Source of the DNA: Ga0077527 sp964433345
Lineage (GTDB): Bacteria > Pseudomonadota > Gammaproteobacteria > Burkholderiales > SG8-41
NCBI GenBank assembly: GCA_964433345.1
Contig: CAYSQJ010000005.1
Location: forward strand, 248,001-312,000
DNA: 64,000 bases
Reading direction: 5' to 3'
The position numbers and the translations under genes were made by a program. The notes beneath the pieces were generated by a model. It made no database searches. It was not told the origin of the DNA and worked only from the letters and a program-made list of their open reading frames with translations. Shown in pieces: positions 16,701-25,125 of the stretch; positions within the stretch are counted from its first letter, which is position 1; the number at the start of each line of letters is the position of its first letter.

Positions 16701-19286
16701 TTATTTGATGCGCAGTTGTTCGAGCAGTTCGCTTTCGAAGCGCACCGTGGTTTTCGGATTGTTCAGCGCCTCGCCGCTGATGACGAAAATGTCCTCCACA
16801 CGGGCGCCGAGGGTGTTGATTTTCGCCGAGTGCAGGTTGATGTCGAAGGCGGTCAGCGTGCGGGAAATCCGCGACAGCAGGCCGGGCCGGTCGCCGGCGA
16901 CAATCGACAGCATGCGGTAGTTGCCGCGCTCATCGGTCTGGATGTTGACCTCCGGCGTGATCGGGAAATGGCGCAGCTGGCGCCCGACCCGCGGCTTGGT
17001 CAGCGGCGGCAACGGCGCCTTGCCGGACAGTTTTTCGGTCAGCTCGTATTCGATGTAGCTGATCAGGTCACGGTATCCGGGCTGGCGGTTGGAGCTGTCC
17101 TGCACGTGAAAGGTGTCCAGAGCATAACCGTGGCGCGTGGTGTGGATGCGGGCTTCGAAGATGTCGAAGCTGATGCCCTCGAAAAAGCTGCAGATGCGCG
17201 AAAAAAGTTCTTTCTGGTCGGCGATGTATACCAGCACCTGCAGACCTTCACCGATCGGAGAGAGCCGTGCCTTGACCACCGGGGTCGCCGAGTTGACGCG
17301 GCGATGCAGGTGGCGGGTGTGCCAGGCGATCTCCTGTGCCTCGTGGCGCAGGAAGTAGGCGGTGTCCAGCTGTTTCCAGAATTCGCGGTAATCGGATTCG
17401 GGTATCGCATACAGGCGCAGGCGCGCCATGGCGTCCTCCTGGCGGGCGCGCTGCCCGTGCAGGCGATCGCTGTGTTCCCCCGTCAGCAGCCCGCGGGTGG
17501 CGTGGAACAGGTCTTCCAGCAGCTTCGCCTTCCAGGCATTCCACACTTTCGGGCTGGTGCCTCGGATGTCGGCGACGGTCAGCAGGTAGAGCGCGACCAG
17601 CCGGCACTCGTTGCCGACGCGTTGCGCGAAAGCGCTCACCGTTTCGGGATCGGAGAGGTCCTGTTTCTGCGCCGTCGCCGACATCACCAGATGCTGTTCG
17701 ACCAGCCAGGCCACCAGTTCCGCGTCGGCGGGAGCCAGGCCGTGGGTCCTGCAGAAGCGCAGCGCGTCGACCTTGCCCAGGTCGGAGTGATCGCCGCCCC
17801 GGCCCTTGGCGATGTCATGAAACAGACCGGCAAGATAGAGCAGCTCGGGCTTGTCGAATTCGCTCATCAGGCGGCTGCACAGCGGGAACTCATGGGCCAG
17901 TTCCGGCACCGCGAACCGGCGCAGGTTGCGCACCACCTTGAGGATGTGCTCGTCCACGGTATAGACATGGTACAGGTCATGCTGCATCTGGCCGGTGACG
18001 CGGCCGAATGCCGGGATGTAGCGGCCGAGGATGTCGAACTGGTGCATGCGCCTCAGTTCACGGATCATCCTCGTCGGGCTGCGCAGGATGTCGAGGAACA
18101 GTGCGCGCATCCGCGGATCACGGCGCGCCGCCGGGTTGATGCGCCGCCGCGCGCGCCACAGCGCGCGCAGGGTGACGGCGCCGATGCCCCTGATTTCGGC
18201 GTGCTGCTGAAGCAGCGAGAACGCCTCGAGGATGGCGCAGGGATCACGCTCGAAGACGGTTTCGTCGGGCGCCGACAGCAGTTCGCCGCGCACCTCGAAG
18301 CGCGGATTCAGCGGCCTGGCCCGGGTCGGGTTGGCCGGCGGGGCAATCCGCAAAGCGAGGTTCTGCAGCAGGATGGTGTTGAGCTGGGAGACCGATTTCG
18401 CGGTCTGGTAATAGCGCTGCATCAGGCGCTCGCTTGCACGGCGTCCGCCGCGGTTGACGAAGCCGAGTTGCGTGGCCAGCGCGGTCTGGTGGTCGAACAG
18501 CAGGCGGTCTTCGCGGCGTCCGGCGAGGTAATGCAGGCGGATGCGCAGTATCTCGAGCGTACGCTCGTGCCTGCCGATCGCGCGCGCCTCGTCCCGGGTG
18601 ATGAAGCCGCGGCGCGCGAGTTCGAGCCAGGTACGACCGAGATCCGCGGCGCGCGAAATCCACAGTATCGTGTTGAGGTCGCGCAGGCCCCCCGGGCTCT
18701 CCTTGATGTTGGGCTCGAGGTTCGTTGCCTGGTGGCGGGAGTGCCGCTCCTGCTGCTCGATGCGCTTGGCACGAAGGAATGCGGCGGGGTCAATGGATCG
18801 CTGCAGGCGCCGGGCAAACTTCCGGTAGAGCTCCCGATCGCCGCAAAGCAGGCGCGATTCCAGCAGGTTGGTTTGCACGGTCACGTCGCCCGACGCAACC
18901 TCGAAGCACTGGTCCAGTGTGCGCACGCTGTGGCCGACGTCGAGGCCGATGTCCCAGAAGGCGCCGACCAGCCGCTCGAGTTTTTCCTGCAGCGCCGCGT
19001 TCGGTGCGGCCGGCAGCAGGATCAGGATGTCGACATCGGAGTGCGGGAACAGCTGGCCGCGCCCGTAGCCGCCGACGGCAATCAAGGCGGTACTGGCAGG
19101 CATGTCCCGGGCCTTCCAGGCCTGGCGCAGATGGCGATCGGTCAGCAGCGTCAGGCGGCGCAGCAGTTCCCGCCCGATGTCTCCGGATTCGAATTGTCTC
19201 TGCAGCGCAGCGCGTTCTTCCGCCAGGGCGGTGCGCTGTCCGCCGTGATCGACATTGCGGCGGGTGGTGGCGGTTCCGGTCTGCAT
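16701..19286 (-). CDS. glnD: Bifunctional PII uridylyltransferase / uridylyl-removing enzyme
   Basis: 861 residues from ATG 19286, 20 bases after map. A longer frame (ATG 19361) would overlap map by 56 bases and is less likely. GlnD senses glutamine and adds or removes UMP on PII proteins, setting nitrogen assimilation. Domains in order: nucleotidyltransferase with VGGYGRGQLFPHSDVDILIL, a GlnE/UTase linker with NIKESPGGLRDLNTI, an HD phosphohydrolase with AGLFHDIAKGRGGDHSDLG, and two C-terminal ACT domains (VLVYIADQKELFSRICSFF and MLSIVAGDRPGLLSRISRTL). All key residues appear intact. No glnB or glnA gene is in the window. Confidence 0.95.
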   Translation of the reverse strand: MQTGTATTRRNVDHGGQRTALAEERAALQRQFESGDIGRELLRRLTLLTDRHLRQAWKARDMPASTALIAVGGYGRGQLFPHSDVDILILLPAAPNAALQEKLERLVGAFWDIGLDVGHSVRTLDQCFEVASGDVTVQTNLLESRLLCGDRELYRKFARRLQRSIDPAAFLRAKRIEQQERHSRHQATNLEPNIKESPGGLRDLNTILWISRAADLGRTWLELARRGFITRDEARAIGRHERTLEILRIRLHYLAGRREDRLLFDHQTALATQLGFVNRGGRRASERLMQRYYQTAKSVSQLNTILLQNLALRIAPPANPTRARPLNPRFEVRGELLSAPDETVFERDPCAILEAFSLLQQHAEIRGIGAVTLRALWRARRRINPAARRDPRMRALFLDILRSPTRMIRELRRMHQFDILGRYIPAFGRVTGQMQHDLYHVYTVDEHILKVVRNLRRFAVPELAHEFPLCSRLMSEFDKPELLYLAGLFHDIAKGRGGDHSDLGKVDALRFCRTHGLAPADAELVAWLVEQHLVMSATAQKQDLSDPETVSAFAQRVGNECRLVALYLLTVADIRGTSPKVWNAWKAKLLEDLFHATRGLLTGEHSDRLHGQRARQEDAMARLRLYAIPESDYREFWKQLDTAYFLRHEAQEIAWHTRHLHRRVNSATPVVKARLSPIGEGLQVLVYIADQKELFSRICSFFEGISFDIFEARIHTTRHGYALDTFHVQDSSNRQPGYRDLISYIEYELTEKLSGKAPLPPLTKPRVGRQLRHFPITPEVNIQTDERGNYRMLSIVAGDRPGLLSRISRTLTAFDINLHSAKINTLGARVEDIFVISGEALNNPKTTVRFESELLEQLRIK

Positions 19287-19305
19287 GGGCGCGCCGTGGC
19301 GGAGG

Positions 19306-20097
19306 TCAGGCCGGTGGTGCCGGCGTTCCGGCCGATACCGTAAGCACCTCATGGCCCTCATCCGTGACCAGCACGGTGTGTTCCCATTGCGCAGACAGGC
19401 TGTGATCCTTGGTGACTATGGTCCAGCCGTCGGCCATCTGGCGAATGTCGGGTTTGCCGGCGTTGATCATCGGCTCGACGGTGAAAATCATTCCTGCCTC
19501 GAGGCGCATGCCGGCGCCCGGCCGGCCGTAGTGCAGGATCTGCGGCTCTTCGTGGAAGTTCCTGCCGATGCCGTGACCGCAGAACTCGCGCACCACGCTG
19601 CAGCCCTGCTGTTCCGCGTGCAGTTGTATGGCGTGGCCGATGTCACCCAGGGTGTTCCCGGGCCTGACGGCGCGGATGCCGCGCCACATGCATTCATAGG
19701 TCAGGTCTACCAGGCGACGGGCCTGTATTGACGGCTGTCCGACAAAGAACATGCGGCTGGTGTCGCCGTGAAAACCGTTTTTGATCACCGTGATGTCGAT
19801 GTTGATGATGTCGCCATTGCGCAGCTTCTTTTCGCCGGGCACGCCGTGGCATACGACGTGGTTTACCGATGTGCAGATGGATTTCGGATACGGCGTGTAG
19901 CCGGGCGGGGTGTAGTTGAGCGGAGCGGGCACGGCGTGCTGGATATTGACCATGTAGTCGTGGCACAGGCGGTCTAGCTCGCCGGTGGTGACGCCGGGCT
20001 TTACATGCGGGGTGATGAAATCCAGGACCTCGGCGGCCAGCCGGCCGGCGATCCGCATTTGTTCGATTTCTTCGCGGTTTTTCAGGTGTACGGCCAT
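19306..20097 (-). CDS. map: Methionine aminopeptidase, type I
   Basis: 263 residues. It removes the initiator methionine after deformylation. The five metal ligands of the pita-bread fold are recognisable: Asp in NIDITVIKNGFHGDTSRMF (two Asp), His in EFCGHGIGRNFHEEP, Glu in FTVEPMINAG, and the final Glu in SAQWEHTVLV. The substrate-facing His is in SVNHVVCHG. It is transcribed away from rpsB across a 353-base gap, an arrangement conserved in proteobacteria, and is followed by glnD. Confidence 0.95.
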   Translation of the reverse strand: MAVHLKNREEIEQMRIAGRLAAEVLDFITPHVKPGVTTGELDRLCHDYMVNIQHAVPAPLNYTPPGYTPYPKSICTSVNHVVCHGVPGEKKLRNGDIINIDITVIKNGFHGDTSRMFFVGQPSIQARRLVDLTYECMWRGIRAVRPGNTLGDIGHAIQLHAEQQGCSVVREFCGHGIGRNFHEEPQILHYGRPGAGMRLEAGMIFTVEPMINAGKPDIRQMADGWTIVTKDHSLSAQWEHTVLVTDEGHEVLTVSAGTPAPPA

Positions 20098-20249
20098 TGC
20101 GGGGAGGGCATTGCGCTGCGGGCGACAGTGCGGCAGCTTGCATTGTTGCGGGGAGGGGCGATTCTAACAGTTTGTAACCATTAGAAATAATCGGTTTTTC
20201 CGGCAGTTTGGAGTCCTGTTCGCGACTCTTTCATTCCTGGTGGATCGGC
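20098..20249. promoter_or_regulatory. map-rpsB intergenic region, map side, with TTCTAA-N13-TTAGAA repeat
   Basis: An interrupted inverted repeat TTCTAA (20162-20167) and TTAGAA (20181-20186) stands in the gap. The minus-strand reading TAGAAT at 20166-20161 could serve as a -10 for map. No protein-coding frame is supported here. Function of the repeat is unknown. Confidence 0.35.
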
Positions 20250-20279
20250 TTGAGGGCGCAAGTCTTTGCGTGTTAAAAT
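20250..20279 (+). promoter_or_regulatory. Predicted sigma-70 promoter of the rpsB operon
   Basis: TTGAGG at 20250-20255 and TAAAAT at 20274-20279 are separated by 18 bases. The -10 matches five of six consensus positions and the -35 four of six. It lies about 170 bases upstream of rpsB, which leaves a long structured leader, as expected for an autoregulated r-protein gene. Confidence 0.5.
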
Positions 20280-20285
20280 AACGAG

Positions 20286-20450
20286 TTACCTCGATTAATG
20301 GGTGCCGTCTTTCCGGGAGTTTCCGGGCGGCCCACCGTCAGGCGGGGAGCAGAGCAGCAAAAGCCACACACCTGCCGTCGTTAAGGGTGCCCGGATTTCC
20401 GGGTCGTAATGGGCGGGTGGCGGATTCAACCCTAACTGGAGATTTTCATC
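20286..20450 (+). promoter_or_regulatory. rpsB 5' leader, candidate S2-binding structure
   Basis: About 165 non-coding bases with several short stems: CGAG-TTAC-CTCG at the start, GGTGCCG pairing with CGGCCCACC, and CCCGG-ATTT-CCGGG at 20390-20403. In gamma-proteobacteria the region before rpsB (t44 RNA) is the S2 autoregulatory leader. Equivalence here is inferred from position only. A GGAG lies about ten bases before the rpsB ATG. Confidence 0.4.
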
Positions 20451-21203
20451 ATGTCAGTCACCATGCGCGAAATGCTGGAAGCCGGCGTTCATTTCGGCCA
20501 CCAGACGCGTTACTGGAACCCGAAGATGGCGCCGTACATTTTCGGTCACCGCAACAAGATCCACATCGTCAACCTCGAGAAGACGATGGCCATGTACCAG
20601 GAAGCCACCAAGTTCGTGCGGCAGCTGGCCTCGAACAAGGGCACCATCCTGTTCGTCGGCACCAAGCGACAGGCGCGCGACATCGTGCGCGAGGAAGCGC
20701 AGCGCTGCTCCTCCCCCTATGTCGATTACCGCTGGCTGGGCGGGATGCTGACCAATTACAAGACCGTGAAGGGCTCGATCCAGCGCCTGAAGGACATGAT
20801 GCTGATGCGCGAGGACGGTTCCTTCGAGAAGCTGTCGAAGAAGGAGGCGCTCCAGTATGAGCGCGAGATCGCCAAGCTCGAGCGCAGTCTCGGCGGCATC
20901 AAGGACATGACCAGCCTGCCGGACGCGCTGTTCGTGATCGACGTCGGCTACCAGAAGGGCGCCATTTCCGAAGCCAAGAAGCTGGGCATCCCGGTGATCG
21001 GCGTAGTCGACACCAATCATTCGCCTGATGGCGTGGATTACCTGGTTCCCGGCAACGACGACTCCAGCCGCGCGATCAAGCTCTATGCGCGCGGAATGGC
21101 GGATGCGGTGCTCGAGGGCCGCAACAACAGCATCAAGGAAATTGTCAGCGGCGGTTCCGACGAGTTCGTCGAAGTCGAGGAATCCGAAGCCGCGGCGTCC
21201 TGA
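20451..21203 (+). CDS. rpsB: 30S ribosomal protein S2
   Basis: 250 residues, starting MSVTMREMLEAGVHFGHQTR, the near-invariant S2 opening. Other family signatures are YWNPKMAPYIFGHRNKIHIV, FVGTKRQARDIV, YRWLGGMLTNYKTV, LPDALFVIDVGYQKGAI and IPVIGVVDTNHSPDGVDYLV. S2 binds at the head-body junction of the small subunit. It heads the tsf-pyrH-frr-uppS-cdsA-dxr-rseP-bamA block, but an intrinsic terminator follows immediately, so downstream genes may receive only part of its transcription. Confidence 0.98.
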   Translation: MSVTMREMLEAGVHFGHQTRYWNPKMAPYIFGHRNKIHIVNLEKTMAMYQEATKFVRQLASNKGTILFVGTKRQARDIVREEAQRCSSPYVDYRWLGGMLTNYKTVKGSIQRLKDMMLMREDGSFEKLSKKEALQYEREIAKLERSLGGIKDMTSLPDALFVIDVGYQKGAISEAKKLGIPVIGVVDTNHSPDGVDYLVPGNDDSSRAIKLYARGMADAVLEGRNNSIKEIVSGGSDEFVEVEESEAAAS

Positions 21204-21223
21204 GGCGGCTCCACGATACATTC

Positions 21224-21248
21224 AAGGGGCTGCTCAGCCCCTTTTTTT
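21224..21248 (+). terminator. Intrinsic terminator/attenuator between rpsB and tsf
   Basis: AAGGGGCT-GCTC-AGCCCCTT forms an uninterrupted stem followed by a run of Ts. Its place between two co-directional translation genes indicates partial termination, lowering EF-Ts output relative to S2 or separating the two units. Confidence 0.8.
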
Positions 21249-21275
21249 TAAATTGGCGTAAGAGGAATTGCAGCA

Positions 21276-22184
21276 ATGGCGGAAATAACGGCGGGCATGG
21301 TGCGGGAACTCCGCGAAAAGACCGACGCCCCGATGATGGAATGCAAGAAGGCGCTGACCGAAGCTGGTGGCGACCTGGCCAAGGCCGAGGAAATCCTGCG
21401 GGTCAAGCTGGGCAACAAGGCAAGCAAGGCCGCATCGCGGGTGGCAGCTGAGGGCATCGTCGCGACCCACGTGGCTGGCGACGGCAAGCTGGGGGCCATT
21501 GTCGAAGTCAACTGTGAAACCGACTTCGTGGCCAAGAACGAGGATTTCCTCGCTTTTGCCGGCGCGCTGGCACGCCTGGTGGCGGATCAGAAGCCGGCTG
21601 ACGTGGCAGCGCTTTCGGCGCTGCAGATGGATGGCGTCTCCGTGGAGGAGCGACGCAAGGCACTGGTCGGCAAGATCGGCGAGAATCTTTCGATCCGCCG
21701 TTTCGAGCGTATCGAGGCCAAGGGCAGGCTGGCATGCTATGTCCACGGCGGTGCGAAAATTGGCGTGATGGTGGACATCTCGGGCGGTGATGATGCGCTG
21801 GGCAAGGATATTGCCATGCATATCGCGGCGAGCAAGCCGAAGGCGCTGGATGTTTCCGGTGTGCCGGCCGAGGCCATCGAAACCGAGCGTCGGGTCGCCG
21901 CTGAAAAGGCTGCCGAAGATGCCGCCAAGTCCGGCAAGTCGATTCCGCCGGAAATCATGGCGAAGCGCGTCGAGGGTTCGGTGCAGAAGTTCCTCAAGGA
22001 AGTGACCCTGCTCGGCCAGCTTTTCGTCAAGAACGACAAGCAGACCATCGAGCAGCTGCTGAAATCCTCGAATGCCAGCGTTGCCCGTTTCGAGCTGTAC
22101 GTGGTGGGTGAGGGCATCGAGAAGAAGAAGGACGACTTTGCCGCCGAGGTGATGGCGCAGGTGGGGCAGGCAAAACAAAAATAA
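21276..22184 (+). CDS. tsf: Translation elongation factor Ts
   Basis: 302 residues. Guanine-nucleotide exchange factor for EF-Tu. The N-terminal UBA-like module ITAGMVRELREKTDAPMMEC and the TDFVAKNEDFLAF core motif are visible, as is IEQLLKSSNASVARFELYVVGEGIEKK near the C-terminus. Length and motif order are normal. The stop is followed at once by an AT-rich spacer (TCAATAAAAACAA) that also carries the Shine-Dalgarno of pyrH. Confidence 0.97.
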   Translation: MAEITAGMVRELREKTDAPMMECKKALTEAGGDLAKAEEILRVKLGNKASKAASRVAAEGIVATHVAGDGKLGAIVEVNCETDFVAKNEDFLAFAGALARLVADQKPADVAALSALQMDGVSVEERRKALVGKIGENLSIRRFERIEAKGRLACYVHGGAKIGVMVDISGGDDALGKDIAMHIAASKPKALDVSGVPAEAIETERRVAAEKAAEDAAKSGKSIPPEIMAKRVEGSVQKFLKEVTLLGQLFVKNDKQTIEQLLKSSNASVARFELYVVGEGIEKKKDDFAAEVMAQVGQAKQK

Positions 22185-22207
22185 TCAATAAAAACAAAGG
22201 TTTATAA
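22181..22207. repeat. AT-rich junction patch C (tsf / pyrH), ATAATCAATAA motif
   Basis: ATAATCAATAA begins at 22181 and overlaps the tsf stop codon. The following TCAATAAAAACAA is identical to a segment after era. The AAAGG at 22196-22200 serves as pyrH ribosome-binding site. Confidence 0.55.
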
Positions 22208-22927
22208 ATGTCCACATCCCCGGCCTACAAGCGCATCCTGCTCAAGCTGAGCGGCGAGGCGCTGATGGGCGATGACAGCTATGGCATCAACCGCGACACC
22301 ATAGACCGCATCGTTGCCGAAATAGCGGAGGTTGTCCGGCTTGGTGTCGAGGTGGCTGTCGTCATCGGCGGCGGCAACATTTTCCGCGGCGTGGCGCCCG
22401 GGGCGGCACACATGGACCGCGCCACCGCGGACTACATGGGCATGCTGGCCACGGTGATGAATGCACTGGCAATCCAGGATGCGATGCGTCAGGTGGGCCT
22501 GCTGAGCAGGGTGCAGTCCGCGCTCAACATCGAGCAGGTGGTCGAGCCGTACATCCGCGGCAAGGCGATGCGTTATCTCGAGGAGGGGAAGGTCGTCATT
22601 TTCGCCGCGGGAACCGGCAATCCTTTTTTTACGACCGATACCGCGGCGGCATTGCGGGGCATGGAAATGAATGTCGATCTTGTGCTCAAGGCAACCAAGG
22701 TGGACGGGGTATACACCGACGACCCCAAGACCCACCCCGAGGCGATGCGCTATCAGCGGCTGACGTTCGATGAGGCAATCATCAAGAACCTGAAGGTGAT
22801 GGACGCGACGGCGCTGACGCTCTGTCGCGACCAGAAACTGCCGATCAACGTCTTCAGCATATTCAAGCCGCAGGCGCTGAAAAGGGTGGTGATGGGCGAG
22901 GACGAAGGTACGATGGTTCATGTCTGA
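22208..22927 (+). CDS. pyrH: Uridylate kinase
   Basis: 239 residues. Hexameric bacterial UMP kinase of the amino-acid-kinase fold, producing UDP for nucleotide and cell-wall synthesis. Motifs: RILLKLSGEALMGDDSYGI, VVIGGGNIFRG, MDRATADYMGMLATVMNAL, FAAGTGNPFFTTDTAAAL and LKATKVDGVYTDDPKTHP. Ribosome-binding AAAGG stands seven bases before the ATG. Located between tsf and frr in the conserved order; UTP made downstream feeds PyrG encoded at 41 kb. Confidence 0.97.
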   Translation: MSTSPAYKRILLKLSGEALMGDDSYGINRDTIDRIVAEIAEVVRLGVEVAVVIGGGNIFRGVAPGAAHMDRATADYMGMLATVMNALAIQDAMRQVGLLSRVQSALNIEQVVEPYIRGKAMRYLEEGKVVIFAAGTGNPFFTTDTAAALRGMEMNVDLVLKATKVDGVYTDDPKTHPEAMRYQRLTFDEAIIKNLKVMDATALTLCRDQKLPINVFSIFKPQALKRVVMGEDEGTMVHV

Positions 22928-22939
22928 CTGGAGGCGGCG

Positions 22940-23497
22940 ATGATTGCTGAAGTGAAGAAAAACGCTGAACAGAAGATGAAAAAGACGGTCGAGGCGCTGA
23001 AGGCCGATCTGGGCAAGATCCGGACCGGGCGCGCGCACACCGGCCTGCTGGATCACGTGATGGTGGATTACTACGGTAACCCGACGCCTCTGCCGCAGGT
23101 GGCCAACGTCACCCTGCTCGATGGCCGCACGATAGGTGTCAGCCCGTGGGAGAAAAAGATGGTCACCGCGGTCGAGAAAGCCATACGCGATTCCGACCTG
23201 GGCCTCAATCCGGCAACACAGGGTGACATCGTCAGGGTGCCGATGCCGGCGCTGACCGAAGAGCGGCGCAGGGATCTGATCAAGGTGGTGAGGCACGAAG
23301 GTGAAAACGCCCGGGTGGCCGTGCGCAACATCCGCCGCGACGCCAACAACCAGCTGAAGGACCTGCTCAAGAAAAAGGCGGTGGCAGAGGACGAGGAGCG
23401 GCGTGCTCAGGATGACATCCAGAAGCTGACTGACCGCTCAATTGCCGAAATCGACAAGGCGCTGGAGGTCAAGGAAGTCGACCTCATGGCGATCTGA
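22940..23497 (+). CDS. frr: Ribosome recycling factor
   Basis: 185 residues, the standard length. It splits post-termination ribosomes together with EF-G. Characteristic segments: KTVEALKADLGKIRTGRAHT, YGNPTPLPQVANVTLLDGRT, AIRDSDLGLNPATQGDIVRV and LTEERRRDLIKVVRHEGENA. The ATG stands 12 bases after pyrH, preceded by GGAGGCG. Two long helices flank a beta-rich domain as expected. Confidence 0.97.
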   Translation: MIAEVKKNAEQKMKKTVEALKADLGKIRTGRAHTGLLDHVMVDYYGNPTPLPQVANVTLLDGRTIGVSPWEKKMVTAVEKAIRDSDLGLNPATQGDIVRVPMPALTEERRRDLIKVVRHEGENARVAVRNIRRDANNQLKDLLKKKAVAEDEERRAQDDIQKLTDRSIAEIDKALEVKEVDLMAI

Positions 23498-23506
23498 AGC
23501 GCCGAC

Positions 23507-24274
23507 GTGCCGAGTTCAACGCAGGCGATACCTGAAGTCACCGGGGTTCCGCGCCATATTGCCATCATCATGGACGGCAACGGGCGCTGGGCGAAACGGC
23601 GCTTCCTGCCGCGGGTGGCCGGACATCGCCGCGGCGTGGAGGCGGTACGCAATACGGTGCAGACCTGCGCCGAGCGGGGGGTCGAGGCGCTGACACTGTT
23701 TGCCTTCAGCAGCGAGAACTGGCGGCGTCCCGCCGAAGAGGTATCGCTGCTGATGCAGCTTTTCGTCAGCGCGCTGCAGCAGGAGGTCGAGCGCCTGCAC
23801 CGCAATGGTGTCCGCTTTCGCGTCATCGGCGACCTGTCCCGCTTCGATCCGTTGCTGACCGGGCTTATCGACGAGGCACAGCGCCTGACGGCGGACAACA
23901 AAGGTCTGGTGCTGACGGTCGCAGCCAATTACGGCGGACGCTGGGACATCATGCAGGCGGTTAACCGGCTGCGCCAGGCTGCAGGCGGTCACAATGAACC
24001 GTGGTCCGAGGGCGACCTTCTGCCCCATCTCTCGCTGGGTGACCTGCCGGAGCCAGACCTGTTCATCCGCACAGGAGGTGAACAGCGCATCAGCAATTTC
24101 CTGCTGTGGCAGCTTGCCTATACCGAGCTCTATTTCACGGACACCCTGTGGCCTGACTTCGACGCGGCGGCGCTTGATGAGGCGATCTCCTCTTACCGCC
24201 GGCGCGAGCGACGCTTCGGCCGTACCAGCGAACAGCTGTCCTCCGTGTCTGTGGCGCGCGGCGCTTCGGGCTGA
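23507..24274 (+). CDS. uppS: Isoprenyl transferase (undecaprenyl diphosphate synthase)
   Basis: 255 residues from GTG 23507. It extends farnesyl diphosphate by cis condensation with isopentenyl diphosphate to the C55 lipid carrier for peptidoglycan and O-antigen. The catalytic Asp and neighbours are in HIAIIMDGNGRWAKRR, followed by GHRRGVEAVR, LTLFAFSSENWRRP and, near the end, DLFIRTGGEQRISNFLLWQLAYTE. It starts nine bases after frr and lies upstream of cdsA in the expected order. Confidence 0.96.
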   Translation: MPSSTQAIPEVTGVPRHIAIIMDGNGRWAKRRFLPRVAGHRRGVEAVRNTVQTCAERGVEALTLFAFSSENWRRPAEEVSLLMQLFVSALQQEVERLHRNGVRFRVIGDLSRFDPLLTGLIDEAQRLTADNKGLVLTVAANYGGRWDIMQAVNRLRQAAGGHNEPWSEGDLLPHLSLGDLPEPDLFIRTGGEQRISNFLLWQLAYTELYFTDTLWPDFDAAALDEAISSYRRRERRFGRTSEQLSSVSVARGASG

Positions 24275-24302
24275 CCGCGCGCGCCGACAGACTGCATCAG
24301 CG

Positions 24303-25121
24303 ATGCTGCGCGCGAGAGTTGCCACTGTTGCCGTACTGCTGCCGCTGTTCATCGGCGGCATGTTTTTCCTTGATCAGCTCTGGTGGGCCCTGCTGCTGCT
24401 GCCGCTGCTGCTGGCCGGCGGCCGGGAATGGGCTGGGCTGGCCGGCTTCGGCCGAAACGGCAGCCTGGTCTTCTGCGGCGCGCTGGCGCTGTCCGCCATC
24501 GTCCTGCTGCTGGGGCAGGAGTTGCGCTGGAATCACGCCGTGCTGGAGCGCGTGATCTTCGGTTTTGCCGTCGCGTTTTGGTTTCTGCTTGCACCGGTCT
24601 GGCTCTGGCGCGGATGGCGCTTGCGAGATCCGCGCATGCTCGCGTTGACGGGCTGGATCCTGATCGTGCCGACCTGGCTTGCGCTGGTGCAGCTCCAGCA
24701 GTGGCCCTGGGTGCTGCTGGCGGTCCTTGGTGTGGTTTGGATCGCAGACAGCGCGGCGTATTTTGCAGGCCATGTCTGGGGGCGGCACAAACTCGCGCCG
24801 TCGATCAGTCCCGGCAAGACTTGGGAGGGCGTTGCCGGCGCCGTGATCGGGGTCGCGGTGTATCATGCATTGGTGTGGAAACTGGGCTTTTCCGGAATGG
24901 CGCCGCAGGCGGCAGGGCAGGCGGCGTTGCTGGTTGCCTTCCTGCTGCCGCTGAGCATCATCGGCGACCTGTTCGAGTCGTGGATCAAGCGTCAGGCCGG
25001 CGTCAAGGACAGCGGCAATCTGTTGCCGGGCCATGGCGGCGTGCTGGATCGCATCGATGCGCTGACGGCCACCCTGCCACTTGCAGCATTGGTCGTGCCC
25101 TGGCTGCTCCTGCGGACCTGA
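24303..25121 (+). CDS. cdsA: Phosphatidate cytidylyltransferase
   Basis: 272 residues from ATG 24303. Integral membrane enzyme that makes CDP-diacylglycerol from phosphatidate and CTP. Six to eight hydrophobic segments are apparent, and the CDS signature is seen as SISPGKTWEGVAGAVIG with the C-terminal SIIGDLFESWIKRQAGVKDSGNLLPGHGGVLDRID, including the metal-binding Asp residues. A frame running upstream into uppS is a reading artefact. Stop codon is four bases before dxr. Confidence 0.95.
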   Translation: MLRARVATVAVLLPLFIGGMFFLDQLWWALLLLPLLLAGGREWAGLAGFGRNGSLVFCGALALSAIVLLLGQELRWNHAVLERVIFGFAVAFWFLLAPVWLWRGWRLRDPRMLALTGWILIVPTWLALVQLQQWPWVLLAVLGVVWIADSAAYFAGHVWGRHKLAPSISPGKTWEGVAGAVIGVAVYHALVWKLGFSGMAPQAAGQAALLVAFLLPLSIIGDLFESWIKRQAGVKDSGNLLPGHGGVLDRIDALTATLPLAALVVPWLLLRT

Positions 25122-25125
25122 CAAC

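Noticed and set aside
16695..19343. 882-codon frame on the plus strand opposite glnD
   Set aside because: It mirrors the whole of glnD, has no recognisable domain, and long antisense frames are common where GC-rich codons are used.
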